Shown: one piece after another, positions 34,472-42,850 of the stretch
Layout: each line of letters opens with the position of its first letter
Numbering within the stretch: position 1 is the first letter of the stretch
Source of the DNA: Verrucomicrobiota bacterium
Lineage (GTDB): Bacteria > Verrucomicrobiota > Verrucomicrobiia > Verrucomicrobiales > Verrucomicrobiaceae
Reading direction: 5' to 3'
Length of the DNA stretch: 47,505 bases
Assembly (NCBI GenBank): GCA_009885695.1
Contig: VFKE01000014.1
Coordinates: 1 to 47,505, forward strand
Made by a program: the position numbers and the translations under genes
Notes under the pieces: model-generated
Told to the model about the DNA's origin: nothing
The model's input: the letters and a program-made list of their open reading frames with translations, nothing else
The model's database searches: none

Positions 34472-35674
34472 TCAGAGCAGTGACCGGTAAAGTTCGAGGG
34501 TTTTCTCTGCGATCGCGCTCCAACTGAAGTGATCCACGGCTCGTTCGCGACCGGCCTTGGCCATGCGGTCTCGCAACGAGGAATCGGCCATGAGTTTGTT
34601 AATGGCTTCGGCGAGGTCGCGCGCATATTGTTCCGGATGAAGCGCTTCGTAGGGGCTGTCGGCTTGCTGCAAAAGCGGGACGAGGATGCCGGTCTCACCG
34701 GGGAGCACGACTTCCTTGATGCCGCCGACGGCGCTGGCGACCACGGCGGTTTCGCAGGCCATGGCTTCGAGGTTGATGATGCCAAAGGGTTCGTAGATGG
34801 AGGGACAGCAAAAAACATCAGCGTGAGAATAGAGCGCGATCTTTTCTTGCACGGGAAGCATCGCCTGAATCCAGATGATGTTGTCGCGTTTTGCCTGGGC
34901 TTCGGTCACGGCCTGCTTCATCTCGGCGGCGATTTCCGGGGTGTCGGGTGCGCCAGCGCAGAGCACTACTTGGAAACCGGGATCCATGTGTCTTATGGCG
35001 CGCACCAAATGAATGATGCCCTTCTGCCTGGTGATGCGACCTACAAAAAGCACGAAGGGCCGGTCGGGATCCACGCCGTTTTTCCGCAGCACATCGGGTG
35101 CGTCGATCTTGTGATATTCCACGGGGTCGATACCGTTGTGGATGACGTGGATTTTTTTGGGGTCAGCATTGAAGAAGCGCAGGATGTCCACCTTGGTTTC
35201 CTGCGAGACGGCGATGACGGCATCGGCCATTTCGACGGCGGTCTTCTCGACCCACACGGAAAAATCGTAGCCGCCTGCGAGCTGTTCGCGCTTCCAGGGT
35301 CGCAAGGGTTCCAGCGAGTGCGTCGTAAGCACCATGGGGATGCCGTAGTTTAGTTTGGCGAGAATGCCGCCGAAGTGAGTATACCAAGTGTGCAGATGTA
35401 CGATGTCGGCGTCGATCTTGGTGGTGTTGAAGCTCAAGCTGCGCTGCACGGCGGCGAAGACGCTGGTGAGTTCTTTGGGGCAGGTCCAGAGATCCGTGTT
35501 CAAGCCGTAGCCGGTGGCCTTGAGGTGATGGCTGGCACGGTCGTCCTGATCGCCAAAACAACGCACCTCGACATCACACATGCGTGAGAGTTCGCGAGTA
35601 AGGTATTGCACATGGATGCCGGCGCCGCCGTAAATGTGCGGCGGGAATTCGTTGGTCAGGAAAAGTAATTTCAT
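34472..35674 (-). CDS. GT4-family glycosyltransferase, glycogen synthase (actinobacterial GlgA/GlgM) type
   Basis: A 400-residue retaining glycosyltransferase. The ATG at 35674 is chosen because MKLLFLTNEFPPHIYGGAGI is the standard N-terminus of the family; the frame upstream overlaps the metallo-hydrolase gene. The lobes carry HLHTWYTHFGGILAK, IPMVLTTHSLEPLRPWKREQ and EMADAVIAVSQETKVDIL. The C-terminal lobe has VGRITRQKGIIHLVRAI and the EPFGIINLEAMACETAVVAS nucleotide-sugar motif. The order and length match the Corynebacterium-type glycogen synthases that use ADP- or GDP-glucose. It lies 4 bases downstream of the metallo-hydrolase gene. Confidence 0.85.
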   Translation of the reverse strand: MKLLFLTNEFPPHIYGGAGIHVQYLTRELSRMCDVEVRCFGDQDDRASHHLKATGYGLNTDLWTCPKELTSVFAAVQRSLSFNTTKIDADIVHLHTWYTHFGGILAKLNYGIPMVLTTHSLEPLRPWKREQLAGGYDFSVWVEKTAVEMADAVIAVSQETKVDILRFFNADPKKIHVIHNGIDPVEYHKIDAPDVLRKNGVDPDRPFVLFVGRITRQKGIIHLVRAIRHMDPGFQVVLCAGAPDTPEIAAEMKQAVTEAQAKRDNIIWIQAMLPVQEKIALYSHADVFCCPSIYEPFGIINLEAMACETAVVASAVGGIKEVVLPGETGILVPLLQQADSPYEALHPEQYARDLAEAINKLMADSSLRDRMAKAGRERAVDHFSWSAIAEKTLELYRSLL

Positions 35675-35678
35675 CAGT

Positions 35679-37079
35679 TCAAAGTATGACGCTTTCGTGG
35701 AGTTTGGCCACGGAGATTTTCCCCGATGGATGTACCGGCACCAGGGCTTCACGCAGCGCCTCCGCATGTTCGGGTTCGCCGTGCACGAGGAAGACCTGCT
35801 TCTTCGATCCGGTGACGTGTTTGAAATATTCGAGCAATTCACCGTGATCCGCGTGGCCTGAATAGGAGTCGATGATTTCAACGTGGGCGCGGACCCGGAA
35901 GACATCGCCGAGGATGTTCACGGACTTCGCGCCCGAGCGCAACTTGGCGCCGAGCGTGTGCTCCGCGCAGTAGCCGACGAACAGAAGGGTGGTTTCCGGT
36001 TTCTCGATGTTGTTGCGCAAGTGATGCAGGATGCGTCCAGACTCGCACATGCCGCTGGCGGAGATGATGACGGCGGGTTGTTTCAGATCGTTGATGCGTT
36101 TGGATTCATTGACATCGCGCACCAGCCGCAGGCCGTCGAAGCCAAAGGGATTTTCACGATCGAAGAGGTGCTGGTAAACACCAGGGTTGAAGCATTCCGG
36201 ATGAAGGCGGAAGACCTCGGTGGCGCTCACGGCGAGGGGGCTGTCCACGAAGATCGGCAGCGACGGAATGCACTGAATATCGCGTAATTTATGCAGCGCA
36301 AAAAGGAGCTGCTGGGTGCGCTCCACAGCAAAGGCGGGGATGAGAACCTTTCCTCCGCGCTGGATGGTGTCGTTGATGATGCGGCAGATGTGATCGGAGG
36401 CGTCGGTGCCGGATTCATGATGGCGGCCACCGTAGGTGCTTTCCATGATGAGGTAGTCAACGCCATCGCAGGGTGCGGTGGCGTTGAGTAGATCGTTGTT
36501 GGGGCGTCCCACGTCGCCGGAGAAGAGAAGGCGTAACTTTTTCCCGGTGTCGCGGTCGTTGATATCGAGCATGACTTGCGCGGAGCCGAGCAGGTGTCCG
36601 GCGTCGAGGAAAGTGACCGTGACACCATCGGCCACCGGCAGCGGACGTTCGTAGCCGAAGGTGACAAACTGACGGAGGCTTCTTTCCGCATCGATGGCGT
36701 CATAACACGGCTCCAGGGGCGGCTCATTATTTTTGGCGCGTTTGCGATTGAGGTATTCCACATCGGCCTTCTGGATGTGCGCCGAGTCCGGCAACATGAT
36801 GGTGCATAGATCGCGCGTGGCATCGGTCGTGTAGATGTTCCCGTGAAAACCTTGCTTCACCAGATTGGGCAGATTTCCGCTGTGATCGATATGCGCGTGG
36901 GAAAGCACCACGGCATCAATCGTCGAGGCATCGAACGGGAAGGTTCGGTTGCGCTGGAAGGCATCATGCCTCCGCCCCTGATACAAGCCGCAGTCCAGCA
37001 GGATGCGGCGGCCGTTGACTTCGATGAGATGCTGGGAGCCTGTGGTGGTGCCTGCGGCACCGTGGAAGCTGATTTTCAT
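35679..37079 (-). CDS. Metallo-beta-lactamase/beta-CASP family hydrolase (RNA-processing type)
   Basis: A 466-residue protein. The ATG at 37079 gives MKISFHGAAGTTTGSQHLIE; a longer frame in front is non-conserved. Motif 2 is LSHAHIDHSGNLP (HxHxDH). Later metal motifs are DAGHLLGSAQ and FSGDVGR. The beta-CASP part has IPAFAVERTQQLL and ISASGMCESGRILHHL, and the C-terminal RMMBL-like motif is DSYSGHADHGELLEYF. This family (YSH1/CPSF-like) contains ribonucleases; the substrate here is unknown. The ATG overlaps the stop codon of the TIM-barrel gene (37076-37079), indicating translational coupling. Confidence 0.88.
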   Translation of the reverse strand: MKISFHGAAGTTTGSQHLIEVNGRRILLDCGLYQGRRHDAFQRNRTFPFDASTIDAVVLSHAHIDHSGNLPNLVKQGFHGNIYTTDATRDLCTIMLPDSAHIQKADVEYLNRKRAKNNEPPLEPCYDAIDAERSLRQFVTFGYERPLPVADGVTVTFLDAGHLLGSAQVMLDINDRDTGKKLRLLFSGDVGRPNNDLLNATAPCDGVDYLIMESTYGGRHHESGTDASDHICRIINDTIQRGGKVLIPAFAVERTQQLLFALHKLRDIQCIPSLPIFVDSPLAVSATEVFRLHPECFNPGVYQHLFDRENPFGFDGLRLVRDVNESKRINDLKQPAVIISASGMCESGRILHHLRNNIEKPETTLLFVGYCAEHTLGAKLRSGAKSVNILGDVFRVRAHVEIIDSYSGHADHGELLEYFKHVTGSKKQVFLVHGEPEHAEALREALVPVHPSGKISVAKLHESVIL

Positions 37080-37897
37080 GAAGCAGCCGAGATCACGCCC
37101 TTCAAATAGGCGATGCTCCGTTCCGCAATCATGCGCGGCCCGAGCGAATAGTCGAAGACCTCGGTGCTCAACCAGCCATCGTATTCCACCTCGCGCAGCG
37201 CGGCGATGATGGGTTCGTATTTCACGTCGCCCATGCCGGGGCCAAGGAGATTGGGATCGTTGGTGTGGAAGTGGACGAACCACTCCCTGCTGTCGCGAAT
37301 GATGTCCGGGATTGGTTTGTCCTCGTCGCTCATGGCTTTTACATCGAGATGCAGTTTACACGCGGGGTGGTCCACGGCTTTGCAGAAGGCAATACCCTCG
37401 GCGGCGGTGTTCAACCAGTTCGAATCCTTCCTGCCAAGTGGTTCCATGGCGAGCGTGGCACCGTTTTGATCTGCGATCACGGCGACTGTGCGCACCACAT
37501 CCACGGCGCGCTTTGTCGCTTCTTCCAGATCCCATTCCGGCAGAACATTGCGCGCCTTTGGACTGCCCCAGACCATGACCTTTCCGCCGAGTGCGCCGCA
37601 GAATCGTGCGAGATGCTGTGCGAATTTTGCCGTCTCGGTCCGGAGCAGGGGATCTGGGTTGGTGATATGCAGCCAGGCGGGCTTGGTCAGCAGCCAGTGC
37701 AGGCCGATGATCTCCAGTCCGAACGAGTTCGCGATCCGGAACAGTCGGGTGGCGTCTGCCAGGGTGAGTTCCCGTGGATCGTTCTTTAAAGTGAAGGGAG
37801 CGAGTTCAAGACCCTGATAGCCGCATTCTGCGGCGTCCTCACAAATTTTTTCAAATGGGGCATTGCCCCAGTGTTCATTGCAGATGGCAAAACGCAT
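37076..37897 (-). CDS. Sugar phosphate isomerase/epimerase-like TIM barrel
   Basis: A 273-residue protein of the xylose isomerase-like/AP endonuclease 2 superfamily. It starts MRFAICNEHWGNAPFEKICE and has the typical barrel strands: GYQGLELAPFTL, GLEIIGLHWLLT, GGKVMVWGSP, GATLAMEPLGR, CKLHLDVKAM and WFVHFHTNDPN, with Glu, Asp, His and Glu residues placed to bind a divalent metal. The C-terminus YDGWLSTEVFDYSLGPRMIA is usual for the family. Such enzymes isomerise or epimerise keto sugars; the substrate cannot be read. It is the first gene of the isomerase-hydrolase-glycosyltransferase run. Confidence 0.85.
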   Translation of the reverse strand: MRFAICNEHWGNAPFEKICEDAAECGYQGLELAPFTLKNDPRELTLADATRLFRIANSFGLEIIGLHWLLTKPAWLHITNPDPLLRTETAKFAQHLARFCGALGGKVMVWGSPKARNVLPEWDLEEATKRAVDVVRTVAVIADQNGATLAMEPLGRKDSNWLNTAAEGIAFCKAVDHPACKLHLDVKAMSDEDKPIPDIIRDSREWFVHFHTNDPNLLGPGMGDVKYEPIIAALREVEYDGWLSTEVFDYSLGPRMIAERSIAYLKGVISAAS

Positions 37898-38012
37898 GGA
37901 ATGGGTTTAGCGTGGATGGCAGACAAAGGCAACCATTTGCGAATATGCTTTGTGGCCGGTCAGGCACGCAACGTCAGAGTTGCGATGCGTGGAATTCCAT
38001 GTATGGTTTCCC

Positions 38013-38378
38013 GTGAAATTTTCCAATGATTTGCCAGTGGGGATCGCAATTTTCGGCATCATAGCCATTTTTCTTGCGGTCTGGGCATTGCTGATGGCGC
38101 TAGATCCGAAACGTTGGTACATGTGGTGGATGGCGGTTTTCGGTCGGACGGGCCTTAACACCACTCGCGAGCAGCGTCATCGTCAGCAGAAATTTCTTAG
38201 CATTGCAGGGTATGTGGCGTTTTCGCTGCTAATCGGGGCGAGTGTCATCAGTGTCTATTATGTAATTGTCAGCATCCAGGAGCAGCGCCAGACTCGCAGC
38301 GATTATGAGCAGGCGAAGGACAATACGACATTGGACAGAGATAGAATGCGGACTGCAAAAAAATTTCGCAAACTGTGA
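38013..38378 (+). CDS. Small membrane protein with two transmembrane segments, unknown
   Basis: From a GTG at 38013 the product is 121 residues: a first hydrophobic helix (GIAIFGIIAIFLAVWALLMA), a Trp/Arg-rich segment (DPKRWYMWWMAVFGRTGLNT), a second helix (AGYVAFSLLIGASVISVYYV) and a charged, helical C-tail. A longer ATG start at 37950 is possible, but that extension is non-hydrophobic and lies in the promoter region of the divergent isomerase. No family is recognised. It precedes the glycosyltransferase gene on the same strand. Confidence 0.5.
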   Translation: MKFSNDLPVGIAIFGIIAIFLAVWALLMALDPKRWYMWWMAVFGRTGLNTTREQRHRQQKFLSIAGYVAFSLLIGASVISVYYVIVSIQEQRQTRSDYEQAKDNTTLDRDRMRTAKKFRKL

Positions 38379-38550
38379 AACCGGCTTTGCCGGTGGCGCA
38401 AAAAATCGCAGTCTGGCCATCGATGCAAAAGCATGCGAGAGTCATGAAACGACGTTGAAGCGCGCGGTCAGAAGCCGATCGTTAACGGGTCAGCAAGCCA
38501 TTTTAATGATCGAAATCACTGTTCCTAGCGAATTTCCCGGACGCAGTGAG

Positions 38551-39723
38551 ATGCCCCGCGCGCTGCTCTATGCCACCAGCGCCGGGTTGGGTGGAAGCGG
38601 TCTGGATACGACCGCGCTTGAAGGTGCGCTGGCGGCTCATCAAGCGGGCTTTTTATCACGGGTGCTGTGCTATGCGAACCGCCAGCGGAAAATTCCCCGC
38701 CAGTTTGTCAGTTCACTCCAGTATCATCCCGTGCGGCTGCTGTCGTGTTTGGGCAGCCGAGATTATTACGCGGCAAAAAAATTGGCGCTCGACCATGCTG
38801 CCGCTCTGGCCTTGCGGCGAGGGGACCATGATTTTTTTCATGGCTGGAGCGGAGACAGTTTTCGCAGTCTGGTGGAAGCGCGACTGCGGGGAATTCCCTC
38901 GGTCATTGACGTTCCCACCTGGCATCGCAACAAGGGCGTGGCCAAACCCGCGGAGACCAGGAGCGAGCGCGAAGTCCGCCTGGCCGACCGTGGCTGGAGG
39001 GACTGGCGGAAACATCTGCCCGCCACCCGATTGCAGCACTTGGCCGAGTATGATCTGGCTGATGTGCTGCTCATGCCATCGCTTAAGTCCGCGGAGACTT
39101 TTCTCGCGGCCGGCATTCCGGAACACAAGCTTCACTACGTCGGGCGCGGAGTGGATCTGGAGCGATACCAGCCGGCCGGGTCACCGCCGGAAAAATTTTG
39201 CGCAGTGTTCGTCGGCGCGCTGATCCGCCGCAAGGGAGTGCATCATCTGCTGGACGCATGGAAAAAGCTGGCGCTGAAGAATGCCGAACTCGTGCTCGTG
39301 GGAACCGTGCATGATGAAATAAAACCGGCGCTCGCCGAACTGGCCACTTCCAATGTCAGGCTGGCCGGCTTTAGCGCCAGCGTGCAGGATGAACTGCGCC
39401 GGGCATCCGTCTTTGTTTTTCCCAGCGAGTGCGAAGGCTTTGCCAAGGTGACGATCGAGGCGGCGGCGTGCGGCCTGCCGCTGATCGCCACCCGTGAATC
39501 CGGGGACGCGATTGTTGATGGTGAGACCGGGTGGTTGATTCCGCCCCATGATCCGGAGGCTATTGCTGAAGCGCTTAAGCAGGCTGAAGCGCAGCCGGAT
39601 GGACTTCGCGCCAAGGGTTTGCGCGCGCGGCAGCGGGTGGAGCGGCTGTTCACCTGGGATCAATATCGCGGCCGGATATTACTGGCCTACGAAAAGGCGG
39701 CGAGACTTAATCGGAAAAACTGA
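38551..39723 (+). CDS. GT4-family glycosyltransferase
   Basis: A 390-residue glycosyltransferase with the GT-B fold. The start MPRALLYATSAGLGGSGLDT is taken at 38551; an in-frame ATG at 38506 would add 15 poorly conserved residues. The N-lobe shows GIPSVIDVPTWHRNKGVAKP and YDLADVLLMPSLKSAETFLA. The C-lobe has VFVGALIRRKGVHHLLDAWK, VFVFPSECEGFAKVTIEAAA with the ExxxxxxxE motif, and DAIVDGETGWLIPP. The HxxxxR-type lipid-anchor loop of the usual acceptor site is not obvious. Acceptor and donor are unknown. Confidence 0.85.
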   Translation: MPRALLYATSAGLGGSGLDTTALEGALAAHQAGFLSRVLCYANRQRKIPRQFVSSLQYHPVRLLSCLGSRDYYAAKKLALDHAAALALRRGDHDFFHGWSGDSFRSLVEARLRGIPSVIDVPTWHRNKGVAKPAETRSEREVRLADRGWRDWRKHLPATRLQHLAEYDLADVLLMPSLKSAETFLAAGIPEHKLHYVGRGVDLERYQPAGSPPEKFCAVFVGALIRRKGVHHLLDAWKKLALKNAELVLVGTVHDEIKPALAELATSNVRLAGFSASVQDELRRASVFVFPSECEGFAKVTIEAAACGLPLIATRESGDAIVDGETGWLIPPHDPEAIAEALKQAEAQPDGLRAKGLRARQRVERLFTWDQYRGRILLAYEKAARLNRKN

Positions 39724-39745
39724 AGGCTGCGAAATGCCGCCAGCT

Positions 39746-40549
39746 TCATGCGTTGGTAAAATAGGCACGCTGCTTCGCGGTGACGGGCCGCCCGAGGTGT
39801 TTTAACACTTGAAGAATGTCTTCCCAGACCAGGCGTTTCTCTTTGACGCCGTCCCGATTCTGAGCGCATTGCAGGAGATGCGATGGATTGTGTGTGACCA
39901 TGACCGGTATGCCTTGGTGCTCATGAAACTGCCCTCGAATATCAGCGATCGCGCCTTCGATGCCGAGGCTGCTGCTGACGATGGGACCCAGCGCGACTAT
40001 GACCCGCGGTTGAATGATGCGGATTTCCTCCAGGATGAATGGCAGGCAGGCTGATGCTTCCAGTTGAGTGGGCGGGCAGTTGCGGCTGGCTTGCGGTTTT
40101 CCGTCTTCCACGACCGGGCGGAATTTGCAGACATTGGACAGATAAACTTCGCTGCGTTTGAAGCCCGCAGCCTGGATGATTTTGGTCAGCAACTGACCGG
40201 TTGCACCGACGAACGGCTCTCGCAGTCGTTCTTCCTCCGCGCCTGGCGCTTCGCCGATGAACATCAGCTCAGCGTCGGCGCTGCCGGTGGCGAAGACCAT
40301 AGTGTCGCGCAGCGTGCCGAGCGCGCGACAAGCCTGGCTGCTCGCTGCTTCAGCGGCCAAAGTTGCCAGGCGATCTGATTTGCGCGAGCTGACCGCTGCA
40401 GCCGGTGCCGGGTTGGTGGCCGCTGCTTCAGGGGAAGTCGCAGTGCGATGGATGCTGGACAGCGAACCAGCGGCCAGCGGCACATGCGTGACCCCGCGGG
40501 CGGCAAGTTGAGCGAGGTATTGTTGCAGCAGGGCGGTGGCTTCAGACAT
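39746..40549 (-). CDS. Uracil-DNA glycosylase, family 4-like
   Basis: A 267-residue DNA repair enzyme. An Ala/Ser-rich N-terminal extension of about 65 residues precedes the core. The core has MFIGEAPGAEEERLREPFVG, ATGQLLTKIIQAAGFKRSEV, YLSNVCKFRP, ACLPFILEEIRIIQPRVIVA and the catalytic VTHNPSHLL motif. Only one Cys (CRALGTLRDTMVF) stands where classical family 4 has CxxC, and the third Cys is shifted by one position, so the usual 4Fe-4S site is incomplete. That matches the cluster-poor subfamily with the CRALGTLR start. It is convergent with the glycosyltransferase gene. Confidence 0.85.
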   Translation of the reverse strand: MSEATALLQQYLAQLAARGVTHVPLAAGSLSSIHRTATSPEAAATNPAPAAAVSSRKSDRLATLAAEAASSQACRALGTLRDTMVFATGSADAELMFIGEAPGAEEERLREPFVGATGQLLTKIIQAAGFKRSEVYLSNVCKFRPVVEDGKPQASRNCPPTQLEASACLPFILEEIRIIQPRVIVALGPIVSSSLGIEGAIADIRGQFHEHQGIPVMVTHNPSHLLQCAQNRDGVKEKRLVWEDILQVLKHLGRPVTAKQRAYFTNA

Positions 40550-40631
40550 GACGCTAGGTGCGTATCGCGGATTCGATGATGAATCAAGCCGCAGGCGTGA
40601 TCATCCTGCATGGCTGGCAAAACAGGCAAAC

Positions 40632-40985
40632 TCAGCCAGCGGTGTCGAGCACTCCGCGAACGATCATGATTTTTTTCGATTTGCCGGTTGCGGGATCGAT
40701 GAATTCCAGCAGAACGGGAATTCCCTCCGGTCCGCGAATCAGTTTGACGCATTGCTCCAGCGTCCGGCCCGCAGTGGAAACGCCGTTGACTTTTTTGATG
40801 ATGGCTCCCATGGGCAGGCCGGCATTCTCTGCAGGTGAGTTGGGGAGCACCTGAATCACGATGGGAGCTTCATCGTCCTGGTTGATCCCCAGCGCCACGC
40901 CAATTCCGATCACGCGATCAGCCGCGACTGTCGCGGTGGTCAATAGCGCCAGCATGATGCACGGAATCAGGTGATTGAAATTCAT
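40632..40985 (-). CDS. Exported PDZ-domain protein, 117 residues
   Basis: A signal peptide (residues 1-21, IPCIMLALLTTATVAA) precedes a single PDZ domain: GIGVALGINQDDEAPIVIQV, then LPNSPAENAGLPMGAIIKKV and GVSTAGRTLEQCVKLIRGPE, ending in FIDPATGKSKKIMIVRGVL. There is no protease domain; the length fits a stand-alone PDZ adaptor that may recruit a substrate or partner in the periplasm. It lies about 80 bases upstream of the uracil-DNA glycosylase gene on the same strand. Confidence 0.75.
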   Translation of the reverse strand: MNFNHLIPCIMLALLTTATVAADRVIGIGVALGINQDDEAPIVIQVLPNSPAENAGLPMGAIIKKVNGVSTAGRTLEQCVKLIRGPEGIPVLLEFIDPATGKSKKIMIVRGVLDTAG

Positions 40986-41073
40986 AACTTTCTGTAAACC
41001 AAAAAATGGATTGGACTACCCGCGATCAGCTTCGTTTTTTGGATAACAGGGCAGGGGAGCCAGATGGATTCGC

Positions 41074-41162
41074 TGGCGGAAGGGGTGGGAGTCGAACCCA
41101 CGGTAGCTTTTGACTACGCTCGATTTCGAATCGAGTGCCTTAAACCACTCAGCCACCCTTCC
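41074..41162 (-). tRNA. tRNA-Ser (CGA)
   Basis: Read on the minus strand the acceptor arms GGAAGGG (41162-41156) and CCCTTCC (41084-41078) pair, the discriminator is G, and CCA is encoded (41076-41074). The anticodon stem CTCGA/TCGAG encloses TTCGAAA, giving CGA. The long variable arm and the T arm GTTCGACTC fit a class II tRNA of 89 nt. Confidence 0.94.
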
Positions 41163-41488
41163 GGATTTACTGAGTCTGAGTTACAGCCGCCGTGGTGATT
41201 TTGCAAGCTTGAGAATGTCACCCCGATTCCGTGGTCAGGTGTGTTTTTGGGCTGTCGGAACGGGCTGTACGAGCGCATGCATCAGGATCAATCGGTGACG
41301 CTCAGCTCGCACTTGGACTGTAAAAGTCATGAACAACAGCCGTGATCACGAGCGGCTCATGAGGATGTCCGGACAACTTGCGCAAATGATTCGCAAGGCC
41401 GGATTTTTCACGCAAAAAAAATTAAATTTGCGCCATGGGCTAGTGCCATGCGAATGGAAGCCGTGGATTACAGTTTTTTCTTGGAATA

Positions 41489-41536
41489 CCACAAGATGTT
41501 GTGCATAGTCGGAACCGCGCAACCCAGATATGGTGG
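41489..41536 (+). promoter_or_regulatory. Pair of NrdR-like boxes upstream of nrdB
   Basis: The first box CCACAAGATGTTGTGC (41489-41504) has the CACAA-N4-TTGTG dyad of NrdR boxes. A weaker second box AACCCAGATATGGTGG (41521-41536) lies with its centre 32 bp away, the usual three-turn spacing. NrdR represses ribonucleotide reductase operons when dATP is high. The boxes lie about 110-155 bases before the nrdB ATG, and TATAAA (41538-41543) just after them might be a -10. The rest of the 483-bp gap 41163-41645 shows no gene or RNA. Confidence 0.55.
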
Positions 41537-41645
41537 TTATAAACAATTCCCGCCGTTCTTGAGTTGCCCGTGAAATCAAGGATAAACGCTACGAATCTGT
41601 CACATTTCAAGTCGCATCAACCACTCCCCAACCGCTCCCAAAAAA

Positions 41646-42731
41646 ATGGAAAAAGTCTATGAAATCGGACATCGACGCTTCGTCCTTGATGAGGACAAAG
41701 CCGAGGCAGCCTACGAAGCCAAGCGCGTCATCAACGGACGCAAGAGCATGACCTTTAATCTGCTCCCGCTGAAGTATGCGTGGGCTTATGATCTCTACCG
41801 GGACATGAAGGCCAATCACTGGGAGCCTGAAGACGTACAAATGCAGAAGGACATCGAGCTGTGGCGCTCGACCAATGTTCTCTCGGACACCGAACGCTGG
41901 ATCATCATGATGGGCATCGGCTATTTCTCCGCCGCCGAAGGCATTGTGGGCGACAACGTCCAGCATGTGGTGCGCGAGCTCGTCACCGCGCCGGAGCTGA
42001 AGCTCGTGCTTGGACGCCACGCGCATGAAGAAAACATTCACGCGGATTCGCTGCTGTACATGATCTCGTCCCTCGGCATCAACCCGCACGAGTGCGAAGC
42101 GATGTTCGAGGACATCCCCACCATCGTGAAAAAGAACGAGTTCGTCACCCGTACCTCCAATGCCTTGCGCCGCGATCTCGATCTCACCCTGCCGGAGAAC
42201 AAGAGGCTGCTGGCGCGGAACATCTTCGTCTTCGGTCAGTGCATGGAGGGCACGCAGTTCTATGGATTGTTCGGCATGATCCTCAGCCTCTACCGGCAGA
42301 ACAAATTTCCCGGCATCGGCACCATGTTCCGCTACACGTTGCGGGACGAGAGCAATCACATCAAAGTTTTCCGCAACCTGTTCATGGATCTGGTCGATGA
42401 GAACCCGGAGATCTGGACTTCGGACTTCCGCGAGGAATTGGTGGACCTCATGAAGGAAGCCGTGGCGCTCGAGAAGGAATTCATCCGCGACTGTCTCCCC
42501 ATCGCCGCGGTCGGCCTCACGGCTGACGAGTTCGAGCGTTACATCGATTACATCGCCGACCAGCGGCTCATCAGTGTAGGGCTGCCTCCGCTCAATCCGC
42601 AGATCAAATGCCCACTGCCCTGGCTGGCTGAAATGATGGACATGAAGAAGGAGCAGAATTTCTTTGAAGGCACCGTCACCGACTATAAAAAACGCTCCTC
42701 GCTTGTGGAAACGCACGATGACGATCTCTAG
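41646..42731 (+). CDS. nrdB: Ribonucleotide reductase small subunit, class Ic type
   Basis: A 361-residue ferritin-fold R2 protein that supplies the oxidising equivalent for deoxyribonucleotide synthesis. Metal ligands read Glu98 (SAAEGIVGDN), Glu129/His132 (EENIH), Glu201 (MEGTQFY), Glu235 and His238 (RDESNH). The radical tyrosine four residues after His132 is replaced by Leu136 (CTG at 42051-42053), with Tyr138 behind it. The first ligand is Glu, not Asp, as in Chlamydia. Both traits mark class Ic, which uses Mn(IV)/Fe(III) in place of a tyrosyl radical. The C-terminus FFEGTVTDYKKRSS has the Tyr needed for radical transfer to NrdA. nrdA follows. Confidence 0.94.
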   Translation: MEKVYEIGHRRFVLDEDKAEAAYEAKRVINGRKSMTFNLLPLKYAWAYDLYRDMKANHWEPEDVQMQKDIELWRSTNVLSDTERWIIMMGIGYFSAAEGIVGDNVQHVVRELVTAPELKLVLGRHAHEENIHADSLLYMISSLGINPHECEAMFEDIPTIVKKNEFVTRTSNALRRDLDLTLPENKRLLARNIFVFGQCMEGTQFYGLFGMILSLYRQNKFPGIGTMFRYTLRDESNHIKVFRNLFMDLVDENPEIWTSDFREELVDLMKEAVALEKEFIRDCLPIAAVGLTADEFERYIDYIADQRLISVGLPPLNPQIKCPLPWLAEMMDMKKEQNFFEGTVTDYKKRSSLVETHDDDL

Positions 42732-42850
42732 GATTGCACATCTCTCCCGACTCATTACACTCCGCGCCCAGCTCCCCTGAATTTTTTAATCGCAACTCGA
42801 ACTCCCATGGGAAACTCCCACTCCAGCAACCACCAGCCCATCCAACCATC

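Noticed and set aside
40999-41042. CCAAAAAA...TTTTTTGG inverted repeat as a terminator
   Set aside because: The arms are 8 bp with a loop of about 28 bases and no GC-rich stem; folding as a terminator is unlikely.
41607-42755. Minus-strand open frame covering nrdB
   Set aside because: nrdB on the plus strand has every metal ligand; the antisense frame has no motif.
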